A DNA stretch of 64,000 bases from Gordonia shandongensis DSM 45094 (GCF_000423025.1 NZ_AUHE01000003.1:62001-126000), one strand, 5' to 3'. Shown: positions 29,221 to 37,450, counted from the stretch's first letter. Notes: generated from the letters alone by a model not told the origin. Numbers and translations: made by a program.

Positions 29221-29754
29221 GTGAGCAGCCCCGATCCCACCGCGATCCAGTCGGGCGCCGATCGACCGACGGCAAAACAGCCGGTCAGCGCAGCCCTGGC
29301 CGGACCGTACGGACATCCCTATCACCCGATTCTCGTCACCGTGCCGATCGGCGCCTGGGTCACGAGCCTCGTCTTCGACATCGGCTCCCACCTCGTCGAC
29401 GATCCGGACGCCCTCGCCCGAGGGGCCCGGTGGCTGATCGCCGTCGGCGTGATCGGTGCTCTCGCGGCCGCGATCGTCGGCCTCCTCGATCTCCTGGCGA
29501 TCCCCGCGAAGACGACGGCGATGCGCACGGCCCTGGCCCACATGTCCCTGATGCTCGTCGTCACGGTCGCCTTCGCCGCGGGCTTCTGGTGGCGCGCAGA
29601 CGCCGGCGGGGCCGTCGGCACGGGCCCGATCGTCCTGAGCGCCCTCACTCTCGCGCTGCTCGCGGTGGGCGGATCCCTCGGGGGGCGCCTCGCGTACCGA
29701 TACGGCGTCCGCGTGGCCGACGAGACCACCCAGGCCGCCGGTTTTCGGCGTTGA
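29221..29754 (+). CDS. DUF2231 family membrane protein
   Basis: A 177-residue integral membrane protein of the DUF2231 family. Seen are the conserved GHPYHPILVTVPIGAWVTSLVFD (by position about residues 29-51, the family signature with the HP pairs) and four transmembrane helices. The helices fall at about 35-52, 71-92, 103-123, and 132-150. The function of the family is unknown, though the paired His residues suggest a heme or redox link. GTG 29221 is chosen because AGGAGAAG lies just upstream; earlier in-frame ATGs lack one. It is followed after 67 nt by the split membrane-protein gene, probably its operon partner. Confidence 0.88.
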   Translation: MSSPDPTAIQSGADRPTAKQPVSAALAGPYGHPYHPILVTVPIGAWVTSLVFDIGSHLVDDPDALARGARWLIAVGVIGALAAAIVGLLDLLAIPAKTTAMRTALAHMSLMLVVTVAFAAGFWWRADAGGAVGTGPIVLSALTLALLAVGGSLGGRLAYRYGVRVADETTQAAGFRR

Positions 29755-29821
29755 CCCGACCCGGCGACACCACGTCCCGCCGGCACCGCCGGCCGGCCAC
29801 TCTCATCCCGAGGAGGCACGT

Positions 29822-30187
29822 ATGACCATCGCAGCACTCGTACTCTGGATCATCACCGCGGCGGGCGGGTTCGTCCTGCTCGCCCGATGGATCGCCGCAG
29901 GCGGCATCGCTGATTCGCCGACCCGCCTTCCCGCCCCCGTGGTGTTCGCGCACTTCGTGTTCGCCGCGATCGGGTTGGTGCTGTGGATCGTCTACGCGGT
30001 CGTCGACGCCGCCCCTCTCGCCTGGATCGCCTTCGGCCTGCTCGTGGTGATCGCCCTGGCCGGGTTCGCGATCTTCGCCCGCTGGCTGCCGGTCTACCGG
30101 GGCGCACCGGGTACCGAGGACGCCCCGGAGAGGAACTTCCCGATCGTCGTCGTGGCGGCTCACGGAGTCGTCGCCGTGGCTACCGTG
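29822..30187 (+). pseudogene. 5' part of a small membrane-protein gene interrupted by an insertion
   Basis: It encodes 122 residues with three hydrophobic helices (TIAALVLWIITAAGGFVLL; PAPVVFAHFVFAAIGLVLWIV; AWIAFGLLVVIALAGFAIF) and a conserved-looking end (ERNFPIVVVAAHGVVAVATV). At 30187 the coding sequence is cut within what should be a fourth helix. Beyond it the frame runs into foreign sequence. The missing 10 residues and stop are found at 36105-36137; joining the two at GTG restores an uninterrupted 132-residue protein. GAGGAGG precedes the ATG. As it stands the gene would make a protein with an unrelated tail running to 30571. Confidence 0.85.
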
Positions 30188-30268
30188 GATCTCAATGCGG
30201 GTGCGCAAGGATGGGCCAGCTGGTGGATGCGGGGCGACTCTTCTGCTTGGTGGCGTGCCTGGCGGTCG

Positions 30269-30745
30269 CTAGTCGGCCTGAAAGAATCTGGTGATGAGGT
30301 CTGCTGTGGCGCCCCAGTCTCCGTGACGAAGAAAATGACTCAAGTCGACCTTTACGAAGACCGCTTCTGCGGCGAAATAGGTTGTGTCGCCGACAGTACC
30401 GTTGGCTTCGATGAAGAGCGCGCGGTCGGTTTCGTCGACGAGGGAGGCGGTGATGTGCACGGGGGTGTGCAGTGGGACCGGGCGTCGATACTCCACGGTG
30501 AGGGTTCGGGTGACTGCGGGTGTCTCGGCGATCCACAGGGTGAAACCCATGATGTCATCGCATGCCGCTGAGATGGCTCCGCCGTGGGCGAGTCCCGGGG
30601 CTCCTGAGTGGCGCTCGTCGAATTGCAGGTCGGCGTAGACGTGGTCGCCGTGCAGGTGTACCTCGAGGTGCAGGCCATTGGGGTTGTCTTCGCCGCATCC
30701 CATGCACCATGGTGCGTGTGCTGGTAGTGGTTTGTCGCCCCTCAT
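30269..30745 (-). CDS. PaaI-type hotdog thioesterase
   Basis: A 158-residue hotdog-fold protein, probably hydrolysing an acyl-CoA thioester. Seen: CMGCGEDNPNGLHL near residue 14, GAPGLAHGGAISAACDDIMGF (the HGG helix, about residues 51-71) and TLTVEYRRPVPLHTPV. The ATG at 30745 has AGAAAGG about 7 nt upstream; an in-frame upstream start would add 12 residues without a binding site. It lies nearest the left end of the mobile element and is divergent from the TetR gene. A thioesterase beside an MmpL transporter suggests acyl-lipid release or export, an inference from context. Confidence 0.88.
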   Translation of the reverse strand: MRGDKPLPAHAPWCMGCGEDNPNGLHLEVHLHGDHVYADLQFDERHSGAPGLAHGGAISAACDDIMGFTLWIAETPAVTRTLTVEYRRPVPLHTPVHITASLVDETDRALFIEANGTVGDTTYFAAEAVFVKVDLSHFLRHGDWGATADLITRFFQAD

Positions 30746-30769
30746 AAGTGACCTTTCTGAGCCTTCAAT

Positions 30770-30809
30770 CGGTACCGCCACTGGCAGTTTCGCTCTGTTA
30801 CCGACGGTA
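30770..30809. promoter_or_regulatory. Probable TetR operators between thioesterase and tetR
   Basis: Two palindromes built on CGGTA/TACCG: CGGTACCG (30770-30777) and TACCGACGGTA (30799-30809, perfect 5+1+5). Related sequences occur before mmpL. The sites flank the start regions of both divergent genes, so the TetR protein of the element probably controls itself, the thioesterase and the transporter. Confidence 0.6.
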
Positions 30810-30859
30810 TTGTTGTGCAGTCAGGGGTTCGTGATTTTGGCTATATAGGGAGTGGCCAG

Positions 30860-31486
30860 GTGGAAACCATCGATTCCGACGATGTTGACCCGAGGCGGGT
30901 TCGGTCGCGTCAGCGTTTGTTGGATGCTGCGGTGACCTTGCTGAACAGTGGCGGGGTCGAAGCCGTTACCGTGGAGGCGGTCACTCGACTGTCTCGTGTT
31001 GCTCGCACCACCTTGTATCGTCACTTCGAGAGCTCCACAGATCTGGTGGCGGCTGCCTTCGAGCGATTGTTGCCTCAGGCCGAGACCCCCGAGACGACGA
31101 CGTCGATCCGTGATGACCTGCTGAAGCTGATGCAGCGGCAGGCTGAGCTTATTGAGCAGGCACCGCTGCAGTTGACGACGCTGGCATGGTTGGCAATGCT
31201 TCCCGAGCAGCCCCGGCAATCCGGGCAATCCGACGGGGATCAGAACGCGCTCGCGCCACTGCGTCGTCGAGTCGTCGAGCAGTATCGAGAACCATTCGAT
31301 CGAGTTTTGACGAGTGACGTGGCCACGGCGGAGCTCGGCGACCTCGATTTGACCATGGCAGTCACTCAACTGGCGGGCCCCCTTGTCTTTGCCAAGCTCA
31401 CGGGCATTCGGTCGATGACCGTTGGCGATCTCGAACAGCTTGTCGACGATTTCCTCATGGCCCACCGGCGACACCAAACCTCCTGA
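30860..31486 (+). CDS. TetR-family regulator of the cargo module
   Basis: A 208-residue TetR-like protein. The HTH is RSRQRLLDAAVTLLNSGG followed by VEAVTRLSRVARTTLYRHFESS (residues about 13-53). The C-terminal domain is helical without a known ligand motif. GTG 30860 is preferred because AGGGAG lies 7 nt upstream. An in-frame GTG at 30815 lies closer to the operator and lacks a ribosome-binding site. The gene stands between the thioesterase (divergent) and mmpL (same strand, 86 nt on). Shared TACCG/CGGTA palindromes in both gaps suggest that it represses all three genes. Its GC content is below that of the flanking chromosome. Confidence 0.88.
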   Translation: METIDSDDVDPRRVRSRQRLLDAAVTLLNSGGVEAVTVEAVTRLSRVARTTLYRHFESSTDLVAAAFERLLPQAETPETTTSIRDDLLKLMQRQAELIEQAPLQLTTLAWLAMLPEQPRQSGQSDGDQNALAPLRRRVVEQYREPFDRVLTSDVATAELGDLDLTMAVTQLAGPLVFAKLTGIRSMTVGDLEQLVDDFLMAHRRHQTS

Positions 31487-31500
31487 CCTCCTTCCCCATC

Positions 31501-31537
31501 TACGGTACTGCTAGTACCGTAACGATACCGTCGGTTT
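31501..31537. promoter_or_regulatory. Probable TetR operator upstream of mmpL
   Basis: TACGGTACT (31501-31509) and AGTACCGTA (31513-31521) are exact reverse complements separated by GCT: a 21-bp perfect palindrome. It is followed by ATACCGTCGGTTT (31525-31537), whose ACCGTCGGT part is the inverse of ACCGACGGT in the tetR promoter. Both lie 36-72 nt upstream of the mmpL start. Confidence 0.65.
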
Positions 31538-31572
31538 CGTAGACGGGCTGGGTCGAGGGTGAGGTGCTGCGT

Positions 31573-34500
31573 ATGGTGGTCCAACGTCCAAGTGGTGGGC
31601 GCTTGGCGGCGCGCCGGTTGGCGGAACGCAGCGAGTACAGCACGACATTGGGGCGGTTGGCACGGTTCACCTTGGCGCACAGATTCCTCGTCATCGGGGC
31701 GTGGGTGGCTGTGGGTATCGTCTTGGCGATACTGTTTCCCCAGCTGGAGACGGTGGTGCGGCAGCAGTCTGTTGATCCGATCCCTGCTGGGGTTCCATCG
31801 TTTCAAGCACTCGATCAGATGGGTGGTGCGTTCGGTGAGAAGGGCGCCAAGACCACTGTTTTCGTGACCATGGAGAACCCGAACGGGTTCACCGACGTGG
31901 CGCGGGAACGCTACGACATGCTCGTTCTGCAGTTGCGCGAAAATTTCGACGATGTGCAGTCAGTGCGGGATTTGCTCTCCGATCCGACGACGGCCGGCCA
32001 GGCCTTGAGTGAGGACGGGCAAGCCTGGTACTTGCCTGTCGGGGTCACCGGAACTTTGGGAGGGCCAACGGCCACGCATGCTGTGGAGACCGTGCGCCAA
32101 ACCGCGCAGCGCGTGTTTGACGGTACGGACACCACTGTCCATGTCACCGGGCCGACGGCCACTTTCAGTGACCAGATCGTCAGTGCTGAAAGCGATTTAG
32201 TCGTGATCACTGTGGCGACGGTGGCGCTTATCGCGATCATTCTGTTGATCGTTTACCGATCGCTGTTCACCGCGCTGGTGCCGTTGTTGGTGATCGGTGT
32301 CAGCCTCGGCGTGGGCCGCGGGGTCTTGTCCGCACTCGGCGAACTCGGTATGCCGGTATCGCAGTTCACCGTCGCGTTCATGACCGTCATCCTGCTCGGA
32401 GCCGGGGTCGACTACTCAGTCTTTTTCATCAGTCGCTATCACGAACGGCTACGCCAGGACGCTACCACTGAGGTTGCGCTCGTGGACGCGACAGCAACTA
32501 TCGGACGGGTCATCCTGGCTTCAGCTGCCACGGTGGCGCTGGCCTTTTTGGCGATGGTGTTTGGTCAGCTGAGCGTGTTCTCCACCTTGGGTCCGGCATG
32601 CGCGATCGCCATCCTCATCGGATTCCTCGCCACGGTCACCCTGCTACCACCGGTGTTGCTGTGGGCGGCGCGATTCGGCTGGGGCGCACCCAGACGAGAT
32701 CTGACCCGAAAGTACTGGAATCGCGTCGCCGTGCTCGTCGTGCGGCGTCCTGTGCCTCTGCTGGCACTAACCCTGGTCGGGCTAATCGTGCTTAGCGTCT
32801 TCGCGATGGGCATCCAGATCACCTTCGACGATCGTGAGGGGCAGCCCGCGACAACCGACAGCAACGAAGGCTACGCGTTGCTCGACCGTCATTTCCCTCA
32901 AGACGTCACTATCACTGAGTTCCTCGTTGTAGATGCACCGATCGATCTCCGTACTGCCAGCGGGCTGGCCGATCTTGAGCAAATGGCCTCACGTGTATCC
33001 CAGATCCCCGGAGTGACTCGAGTCATCGGTGTTACCCGTCCCACCGGGGACAAGCTCGAGCAAGCCGAGCTGTCCTGGCAGAACGGTCAGATCGGGGACC
33101 GGCTGGCGGGTGCGGTCGACGATGGCCAGAACCGCCGAGGTGACCTCGAACAGCTCCGTACCGGCGCATTCCAACTCGCCGACGGGCTTACTCAGCTCGA
33201 CACCCAGGTACGCACCAACTTGGCCCCCCTGGCCGGCATCCTCGATCAGGCAAGCACAGCAGGGCAGCAAATTCAGCAGTACCAGCCGATACTCCGCCAA
33301 CTCGCCGCATCTGCACCAGCGCTCGATCGCGCTTCTCAGAATGCCCCACAGCTGGCCGCGCTCACCCGCCAAACATCTGCAGCCCTGGCAACAGTGACCT
33401 CGATCCTGCCCATCCTCGATAATGCGCCCTGGTGCACCCAAGTCCCGCAGTGCGCAGCTCTGCGCGCGCAGACCCGCAATCTCGACGCCCTACTGAGCAA
33501 CGGGACCCTCGACCAGATCGCCACGCTGTCAACACAACTCGCGCAGCTGGATACACCGATCTCAACAGTCACCGACCAACTCACTTCCACCGTCAACTCA
33601 CTGGGCTCCACGCTGGGAAGCATCAGCAGCCAAGACCTTCCCGGCAAGCTCACCCAACTGCAAACAGGTATCAGTCAACTCGCGGCGGGATCACGCCAAC
33701 TCGCCGCCGGTGTATCCGCGCTGATCGACAGCAACCTTCAACAACTCGCCGGGATGGCCGCGCTAGCCACACAACTACAAACCTCCGCCCGCGAGACCGC
33801 CGGAACAAACTCAGCAACCGGCTTCTACCTCCCACCTCAGGCCAACGCAGACCGCCGTTTCGTCGACGTCGCTCGCCAGTTCGTCTCGCCCGACGGCCAT
33901 ACCGTGCGCTACGCAATACAAACCAGCTTCGACCCCTACAGCACCGAGGCCATGCAACTGGCCGACACAATCACCGATGTCGCACTCGCCGCCAGACCGA
34001 ACACAACCCTGCAGGACTCCAACATCGCGATAGCCGGGTTCCCCGCCATCAACGCCGATCTGCAACGTCTACTCACCGAAGACTTCCGACTCCTAGCGTT
34101 GGCCACCCTCACCATCGTCGGCCTGATCCTGATACTCCTACTCCGAGCACTCATCGCGCCGCTATACCTTCTGGGCACCGTCATACTCAACTACACCGCG
34201 GCACTGGGTATCGGTGTCCTGATCTTTCAACACATCCTCAAAACCGATATCGCCTGGCCCGTACCACTACTGGCCTTCATAGTCCTCGTCGCGGTCGGCG
34301 CCGACTACAACATGCTTCTTATCTCTCGCCTACGCGAAGAATCCCAAAACAACATCCGCATCGGCGTCCTGAGAACCGTCACCAACACCGGATCAGTCAT
34401 CACCTCGGCCGGCCTCATCTTCGCTGCCAGCATGTTCGGACTCATGGCCGGATCCATCTCGATCATGACCCAGGTCGGACTCATCATCGGCATCGGCCTG

Positions 34501-34614
34501 CTGCTCGACACCTTCATCGTCCGCACCATCGTTGTGCCGACCATCGCCACACTTGTCGGCAGAGCAAGCTGGTGGCCGAGTACCCGAACCGACACGCATC
34601 CAGTGTCCCGCTAG
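31573..34614 (+). CDS. MmpL/RND-family transporter
   Basis: A 1013-residue inner-membrane transporter of the MmpL family, which exports lipids or hydrophobic compounds using the proton gradient. It has two repeated halves, each with transmembrane helices and a large periplasmic domain. The proton-relay Asp-Tyr pairs are present in both halves: GVDYSVFFISR (Asp280-Tyr281) and GADYNMLLISR (Asp911-Tyr912). The second periplasmic region (about 470-780) has heptad-like LAAGSRQLAAGVSAL repeats, probably coiled coil. ATG 31573 has GGTGAGG 8 nt upstream. It is controlled, by inference, by the adjacent TetR. Codon use (many CTA, ACA, AAC) differs from the flanks, supporting recent acquisition. Confidence 0.93.
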   Translation: MVVQRPSGGRLAARRLAERSEYSTTLGRLARFTLAHRFLVIGAWVAVGIVLAILFPQLETVVRQQSVDPIPAGVPSFQALDQMGGAFGEKGAKTTVFVTMENPNGFTDVARERYDMLVLQLRENFDDVQSVRDLLSDPTTAGQALSEDGQAWYLPVGVTGTLGGPTATHAVETVRQTAQRVFDGTDTTVHVTGPTATFSDQIVSAESDLVVITVATVALIAIILLIVYRSLFTALVPLLVIGVSLGVGRGVLSALGELGMPVSQFTVAFMTVILLGAGVDYSVFFISRYHERLRQDATTEVALVDATATIGRVILASAATVALAFLAMVFGQLSVFSTLGPACAIAILIGFLATVTLLPPVLLWAARFGWGAPRRDLTRKYWNRVAVLVVRRPVPLLALTLVGLIVLSVFAMGIQITFDDREGQPATTDSNEGYALLDRHFPQDVTITEFLVVDAPIDLRTASGLADLEQMASRVSQIPGVTRVIGVTRPTGDKLEQAELSWQNGQIGDRLAGAVDDGQNRRGDLEQLRTGAFQLADGLTQLDTQVRTNLAPLAGILDQASTAGQQIQQYQPILRQLAASAPALDRASQNAPQLAALTRQTSAALATVTSILPILDNAPWCTQVPQCAALRAQTRNLDALLSNGTLDQIATLSTQLAQLDTPISTVTDQLTSTVNSLGSTLGSISSQDLPGKLTQLQTGISQLAAGSRQLAAGVSALIDSNLQQLAGMAALATQLQTSARETAGTNSATGFYLPPQANADRRFVDVARQFVSPDGHTVRYAIQTSFDPYSTEAMQLADTITDVALAARPNTTLQDSNIAIAGFPAINADLQRLLTEDFRLLALATLTIVGLILILLLRALIAPLYLLGTVILNYTAALGIGVLIFQHILKTDIAWPVPLLAFIVLVAVGADYNMLLISRLREESQNNIRIGVLRTVTNTGSVITSAGLIFAASMFGLMAGSISIMTQVGLIIGIGLLLDTFIVRTIVVPTIATLVGRASWWPSTRTDTHPVSR

Positions 34615-34652
34615 TACGCACGCACGTGCCGAGATCTGACCGGCCCCGCCAG

Positions 34653-35876
34653 TCATCCAGCCATCGCGCCCACCTCATCGACTGACACCCGCTCGACGGT
34701 CGGCCGCGGCAACCACACCCTACCGTCGCGGATCAGTGCCCAGACCACGTCAACCAGACGTCTAGCGAGAGCGATGAGAGCGTGGACGTGGGAACGCTTC
34801 TCGCGTCGTTTGCGCTGGTAGAACTCGCGGGACGGGCCGTCGCGTTGCGAGCTGTTGAGTGCGGCCATGTAGAACACCTTGCGAAGTCCTCTGTGGTAAC
34901 GCTGGGGTCTACGCAAGGCTCCCCGGCGGTTACCGGAGTCGTGCGGTACCGGAGCAAGACCGGCGTAGGCGGCGAGTCTGGCGGGCGAGCCGAACGAAGT
35001 GAGGTCGCCGCCGGTGATCGCGACGAGCTCAGCGCCGCTTCGGGTGCCGATGCCTGGCACGGATTCGAGAATCCGTGCGTGACGGTGGCGGCGGAACACC
35101 TCGGTGATCTGCTTATCCAGGTCGGCGATCTGACGGGTCAGCATGACCAACGAGGTAGCCGCGTGTTGCACCAGTAGGGCTGTGGTCGCCTCGCCAGGCA
35201 GGGTGACGGTCTGCGCGGCCGCCGCGGCACGGGCTTTGTCGATCATCTTCGGGATCGTGGGTCGGCGGACGCCGTGACTGCGCAGGTGGTCGTAGATCTC
35301 GTCGTCAGAGACCGCAGCGATCGCAGATGGCGTGGCGAAGCGGGTGAGGAACGTTAGACCGGTCAGTGTCGAGTAGTCGAAACACCGTTCTAGTGCAGGG
35401 AAGATGCGGGTCAGCAGGCCGCGCAGGCGGTTGATGCCTCGCGTACGTTCAGCGACGAGGTCGTTGCGATGTCCGGTCAGCAGGTCGAGTTCGATCGCGA
35501 CGTCGTCGGGCGCCGAGACGGTGGCGAGATCGCCACGTAGGCGGGCTGTCTGGGCGATCACGACCGCATCGCGGGCATCGGTCTTGCCCTCACCCGCGAA
35601 CGCACCGGTCATGCTGTGCACGACCCGGCCGGGCACGTAGCGGATCTGCTGGCGCCGCGCAGCCAGCACACCCCTCAGCAGCGCCGATTCCGGTGCGGTC
35701 ATGTCGATCGCCCACACCACGAATTTCATGTCGGCGACCCGGTCCATGAGCGCTTCGATCGCCGGTTGATCGTTGGGAAGCCGCCGAGACCACAGCACCG
35801 TTCCCGCCTCATCGACCGCGGCGGCGTGATGCGCATGCCGACCGACATCAATTCCTACCCAGATCTTTTCGTCCAT
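34653..35876 (-). CDS. IS110-family DEDD transposase
   Basis: A 407-residue recombinase that looks intact. The N-terminal RuvC-like DEDD domain shows Asp10 (GIDVGRHAHHAA), an acidic residue at Asp58 (WAIDMTAPES, where many members have Glu), and the Asp100/Asp103 pair (KTDARDAVVIAQ). The C-terminal Transposase_20 domain has SVPGIGTRSGAELVAITGG and LAAYAGLAPVPHDSGNRRG, the helix-hairpin-helix and serine-containing segment. IS110 enzymes use a bridge RNA encoded next to the gene. Here a 225-nt non-coding stretch lies upstream, as in the IS110 (not IS1111) subgroup. Only 38 nt separate its stop from the mmpL stop. Confidence 0.95.
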   Translation of the reverse strand: MDEKIWVGIDVGRHAHHAAAVDEAGTVLWSRRLPNDQPAIEALMDRVADMKFVVWAIDMTAPESALLRGVLAARRQQIRYVPGRVVHSMTGAFAGEGKTDARDAVVIAQTARLRGDLATVSAPDDVAIELDLLTGHRNDLVAERTRGINRLRGLLTRIFPALERCFDYSTLTGLTFLTRFATPSAIAAVSDDEIYDHLRSHGVRRPTIPKMIDKARAAAAAQTVTLPGEATTALLVQHAATSLVMLTRQIADLDKQITEVFRRHRHARILESVPGIGTRSGAELVAITGGDLTSFGSPARLAAYAGLAPVPHDSGNRRGALRRPQRYHRGLRKVFYMAALNSSQRDGPSREFYQRKRREKRSHVHALIALARRLVDVVWALIRDGRVWLPRPTVERVSVDEVGAMAG

Positions 35877-35879
35877 ACT

Positions 35880-36095
35880 GTCCTTCCGTGTGCGGTTGGC
35901 TCGTCAGGGTGGTTTCGCCGGCACACCTTTACACAGCGACAAGTTCGCGAACACATCTCAATCAGCGGCCGAAACGACCCGTCACGGTCCGGGGTGACCT
36001 TCCACGCCAAGCCACCAGCGACAACAGGTGATTGTCGAGCCACGCCCCGAACCGCGGACGAACGTCCGAGGCGACCGCCCCGGACGTACTCCAAC
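35880..36095 (-). ncRNA. Candidate IS110 bridge RNA
   Basis: Non-coding stretch between the transposase start and the element's outer end. Read on the minus strand, four guide-like segments occur in bridge-RNA order. First is GTCAC (35994-35998), matching the left target half including the core. Second is ACCGTG (83-88 of the 359xx block, 35983-35988), complementary to the right target half. Third is ATTGAGAT (35955-35962), identical to the far end of the element at 30189-30196. Fourth is GTAAAGGTG (35924-35932), complementary to the near end at 36096-36104. A GTTCGCGAAC palindrome (35943-35952) separates the last two, and an ACGTCCG/CGGACGT stem (36062-36087) could form the 5' hairpin. The exact RNA ends are not known. 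Confidence 0.7.
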
Positions 36096-36104
36096 GTAAA
36101 GGTG

Positions 36105-36137
36105 ACTGTGCTCCTCAGTGCGGCCGGTATCGGCTGA
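36105..36137 (+). pseudogene. 3' part of the interrupted membrane-protein gene
   Basis: Eleven codons (TVLLSAAGIG and stop) that continue the reading frame broken at 30187. Together with the 5' part they complete the fourth hydrophobic helix (GVVAVATV plus TVLLSAAGIG). This fixes the target site of the insertion to the base, apart from the shared GTG. Confidence 0.8.
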
Positions 36138-36196
36138 CCGCACCGTCGAAGCCGTCGGACGACGTACTCACGGACAGCGAAAGGGAGACGAGAACA

Positions 36197-37432
36197 ATGA
36201 CGAGATCGACACATCCGGTGGTGGTGATCGGCGGGGGACTGGCGGGAGCCACGACCGCCGAGGCACTGCGGACGAAGGGATACGACGGGCCGATCGTGCT
36301 CGTGTCCGGTGAGGATCACCTGCCCTACGAGCGGCCACCGCTCTCGAAGGAGTTCATGGCCGGCGGCAAGGGGCCGGATGATTTCACCGTCCACGACGCG
36401 AACTGGTACCAGACCTCGAGCGTCGATCTGCGGCGCGGAGTGACGGCGACCGCGATCGACGTCGCGGCGCGCACCGTGACGCTCTCGGACGGCGACGTCC
36501 TCGAGTACTCCGCGCTGGTCCTCGCGACCGGTTCGGCGTCGGCCCGACCGCCGATCCCGGGGTCGGACGCCGACGGCGTCCACTACCTGCGGACACTCGA
36601 CGAGGCGACGGCCCTGCGGGACCGGTTGCACGCGGGCGCACGCCTGGCGGTGATCGGCGCCGGCTGGATCGGACTCGAGGTCGCGGCGTCGGCGCGCGGC
36701 CGCGGTGCCGAGGTCGCGGTCGTCGAGGCGGCCGATCAGCCGCTGCGGGCGGCACTCGGTCCCGAACTGGGAGCGGTGTTCGCCGATCTGCACCGAGAAC
36801 ACGGCGTCGACCTGCGACTCGGGACGCGCGTCGAGTCGATCGGCGTCGACTCGGGTCGCGCCGTCGGGGTCGACCTCGCCGACGGCACCCGCATCGACGC
36901 GGACACCGTCCTGGTGGCCGTGGGGGCGGCGCCGCGGATCGACCTGGCCGAGGCCGCCGGCCTGGACATCGTCGATCGCGGTGTCGCGGTCGATGCGGGA
37001 CTGCACGCGTCGGCCCCCGACGTGTATGCGGTCGGTGACATCGCGGCCGCACAGAATCCGTTTCTCGGCGCGCGGATCCGCACCGAGCACTGGGCGACGG
37101 CCCTCAATCAGCCGGCCGTCGTCGCCGAGAACATCGTGGGCGGCCCCGCCCGATACGACCGGCTGCCGTACTTCTTCACCGATCAGTACGACCTGGGCAT
37201 GGAGTACCGCGGCCACGCCGTCGACCATGCCGCGGTGGTGACGCGGGGCGACGTGGCGGGCCGGTCGTTCCACGCCTTCTGGCTCGGTGACGACGACGCG
37301 GTCCTCGCGGCGATGAACGTGAACCTGTGGGACGACGGCGACGACCTGGCGGCCCTCGTCTCGGCGCGCCGCGTGGTCGACCCGACGCGACTGGCCGACC
37401 CGGACGTCCCGCTGGCCGATCTGCTCGCCTGA
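36197..37432 (+). CDS. FAD-dependent ferredoxin/rubredoxin-type reductase
   Basis: A 411-residue NAD(P)H-dependent flavoprotein passing electrons to a ferredoxin or similar partner. It has the FAD motif VVVIGGGLAGATTAEALRTKG at the N terminus, YERPPLSKEFMAG, LVLATGSASARPP, the second nucleotide motif LAVIGAGWIGLEVAASARGRG (about residue 150) and VYAVGDIAAAQNPFLG near residue 278. The C-terminal reductase domain is complete. AGGGAGACGAG precedes the ATG. No ferredoxin or oxygenase gene is adjacent, so the partner is unknown. The insertion of the IS110 element 60 nt upstream of this gene's leader may have changed its transcription. Confidence 0.92.
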   Translation: MTRSTHPVVVIGGGLAGATTAEALRTKGYDGPIVLVSGEDHLPYERPPLSKEFMAGGKGPDDFTVHDANWYQTSSVDLRRGVTATAIDVAARTVTLSDGDVLEYSALVLATGSASARPPIPGSDADGVHYLRTLDEATALRDRLHAGARLAVIGAGWIGLEVAASARGRGAEVAVVEAADQPLRAALGPELGAVFADLHREHGVDLRLGTRVESIGVDSGRAVGVDLADGTRIDADTVLVAVGAAPRIDLAEAAGLDIVDRGVAVDAGLHASAPDVYAVGDIAAAQNPFLGARIRTEHWATALNQPAVVAENIVGGPARYDRLPYFFTDQYDLGMEYRGHAVDHAAVVTRGDVAGRSFHAFWLGDDDAVLAAMNVNLWDDGDDLAALVSARRVVDPTRLADPDVPLADLLA

Positions 37433-37450
37433 CGGAGGTGGTCGGCCCGA

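Larger units (their letters stand above)
30188..36104. mobile_element. IS110-family element carrying a thioesterase-TetR-MmpL cargo
   Basis: A 5.9-kb unit inserted exactly in a membrane-protein gene, with the trinucleotide GTG at both junctions (30185-30187 and 36102-36104), so the ends are known to within 3 nt. It holds one transposase (minus strand), a 225-nt non-coding stretch beside it, and three cargo genes. The outer left end carries ATCTCAAT (30189-30196), which recurs at 35955-35962 in the non-coding stretch. The outer right end GTAAAGGTG (36096-36104) recurs inverted as CACCTTTAC at 35924-35932. These are the positions expected of the donor guides of an IS110 bridge RNA, which makes the whole unit, not just the transposase part, the element. 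The cargo has lower GC and different codon use than the flanks. Confidence 0.8.

Noticed and set aside
29755-29821. GCCGGC-rich palindromes between DUF2231 and the split gene
   Set aside because: Short GC palindromes are expected by chance here and are followed by a normal ribosome-binding site; no terminator or operator claim is justified.
34615-34652. Short gap between mmpL and transposase stops as the inner end of a 1.5-kb IS110
   Set aside because: It contains a GTG, but no copy of ATCTCAAT or other match to the guide segments. The donor match lies at 30189-30196 instead, so this is not supported as the element end.
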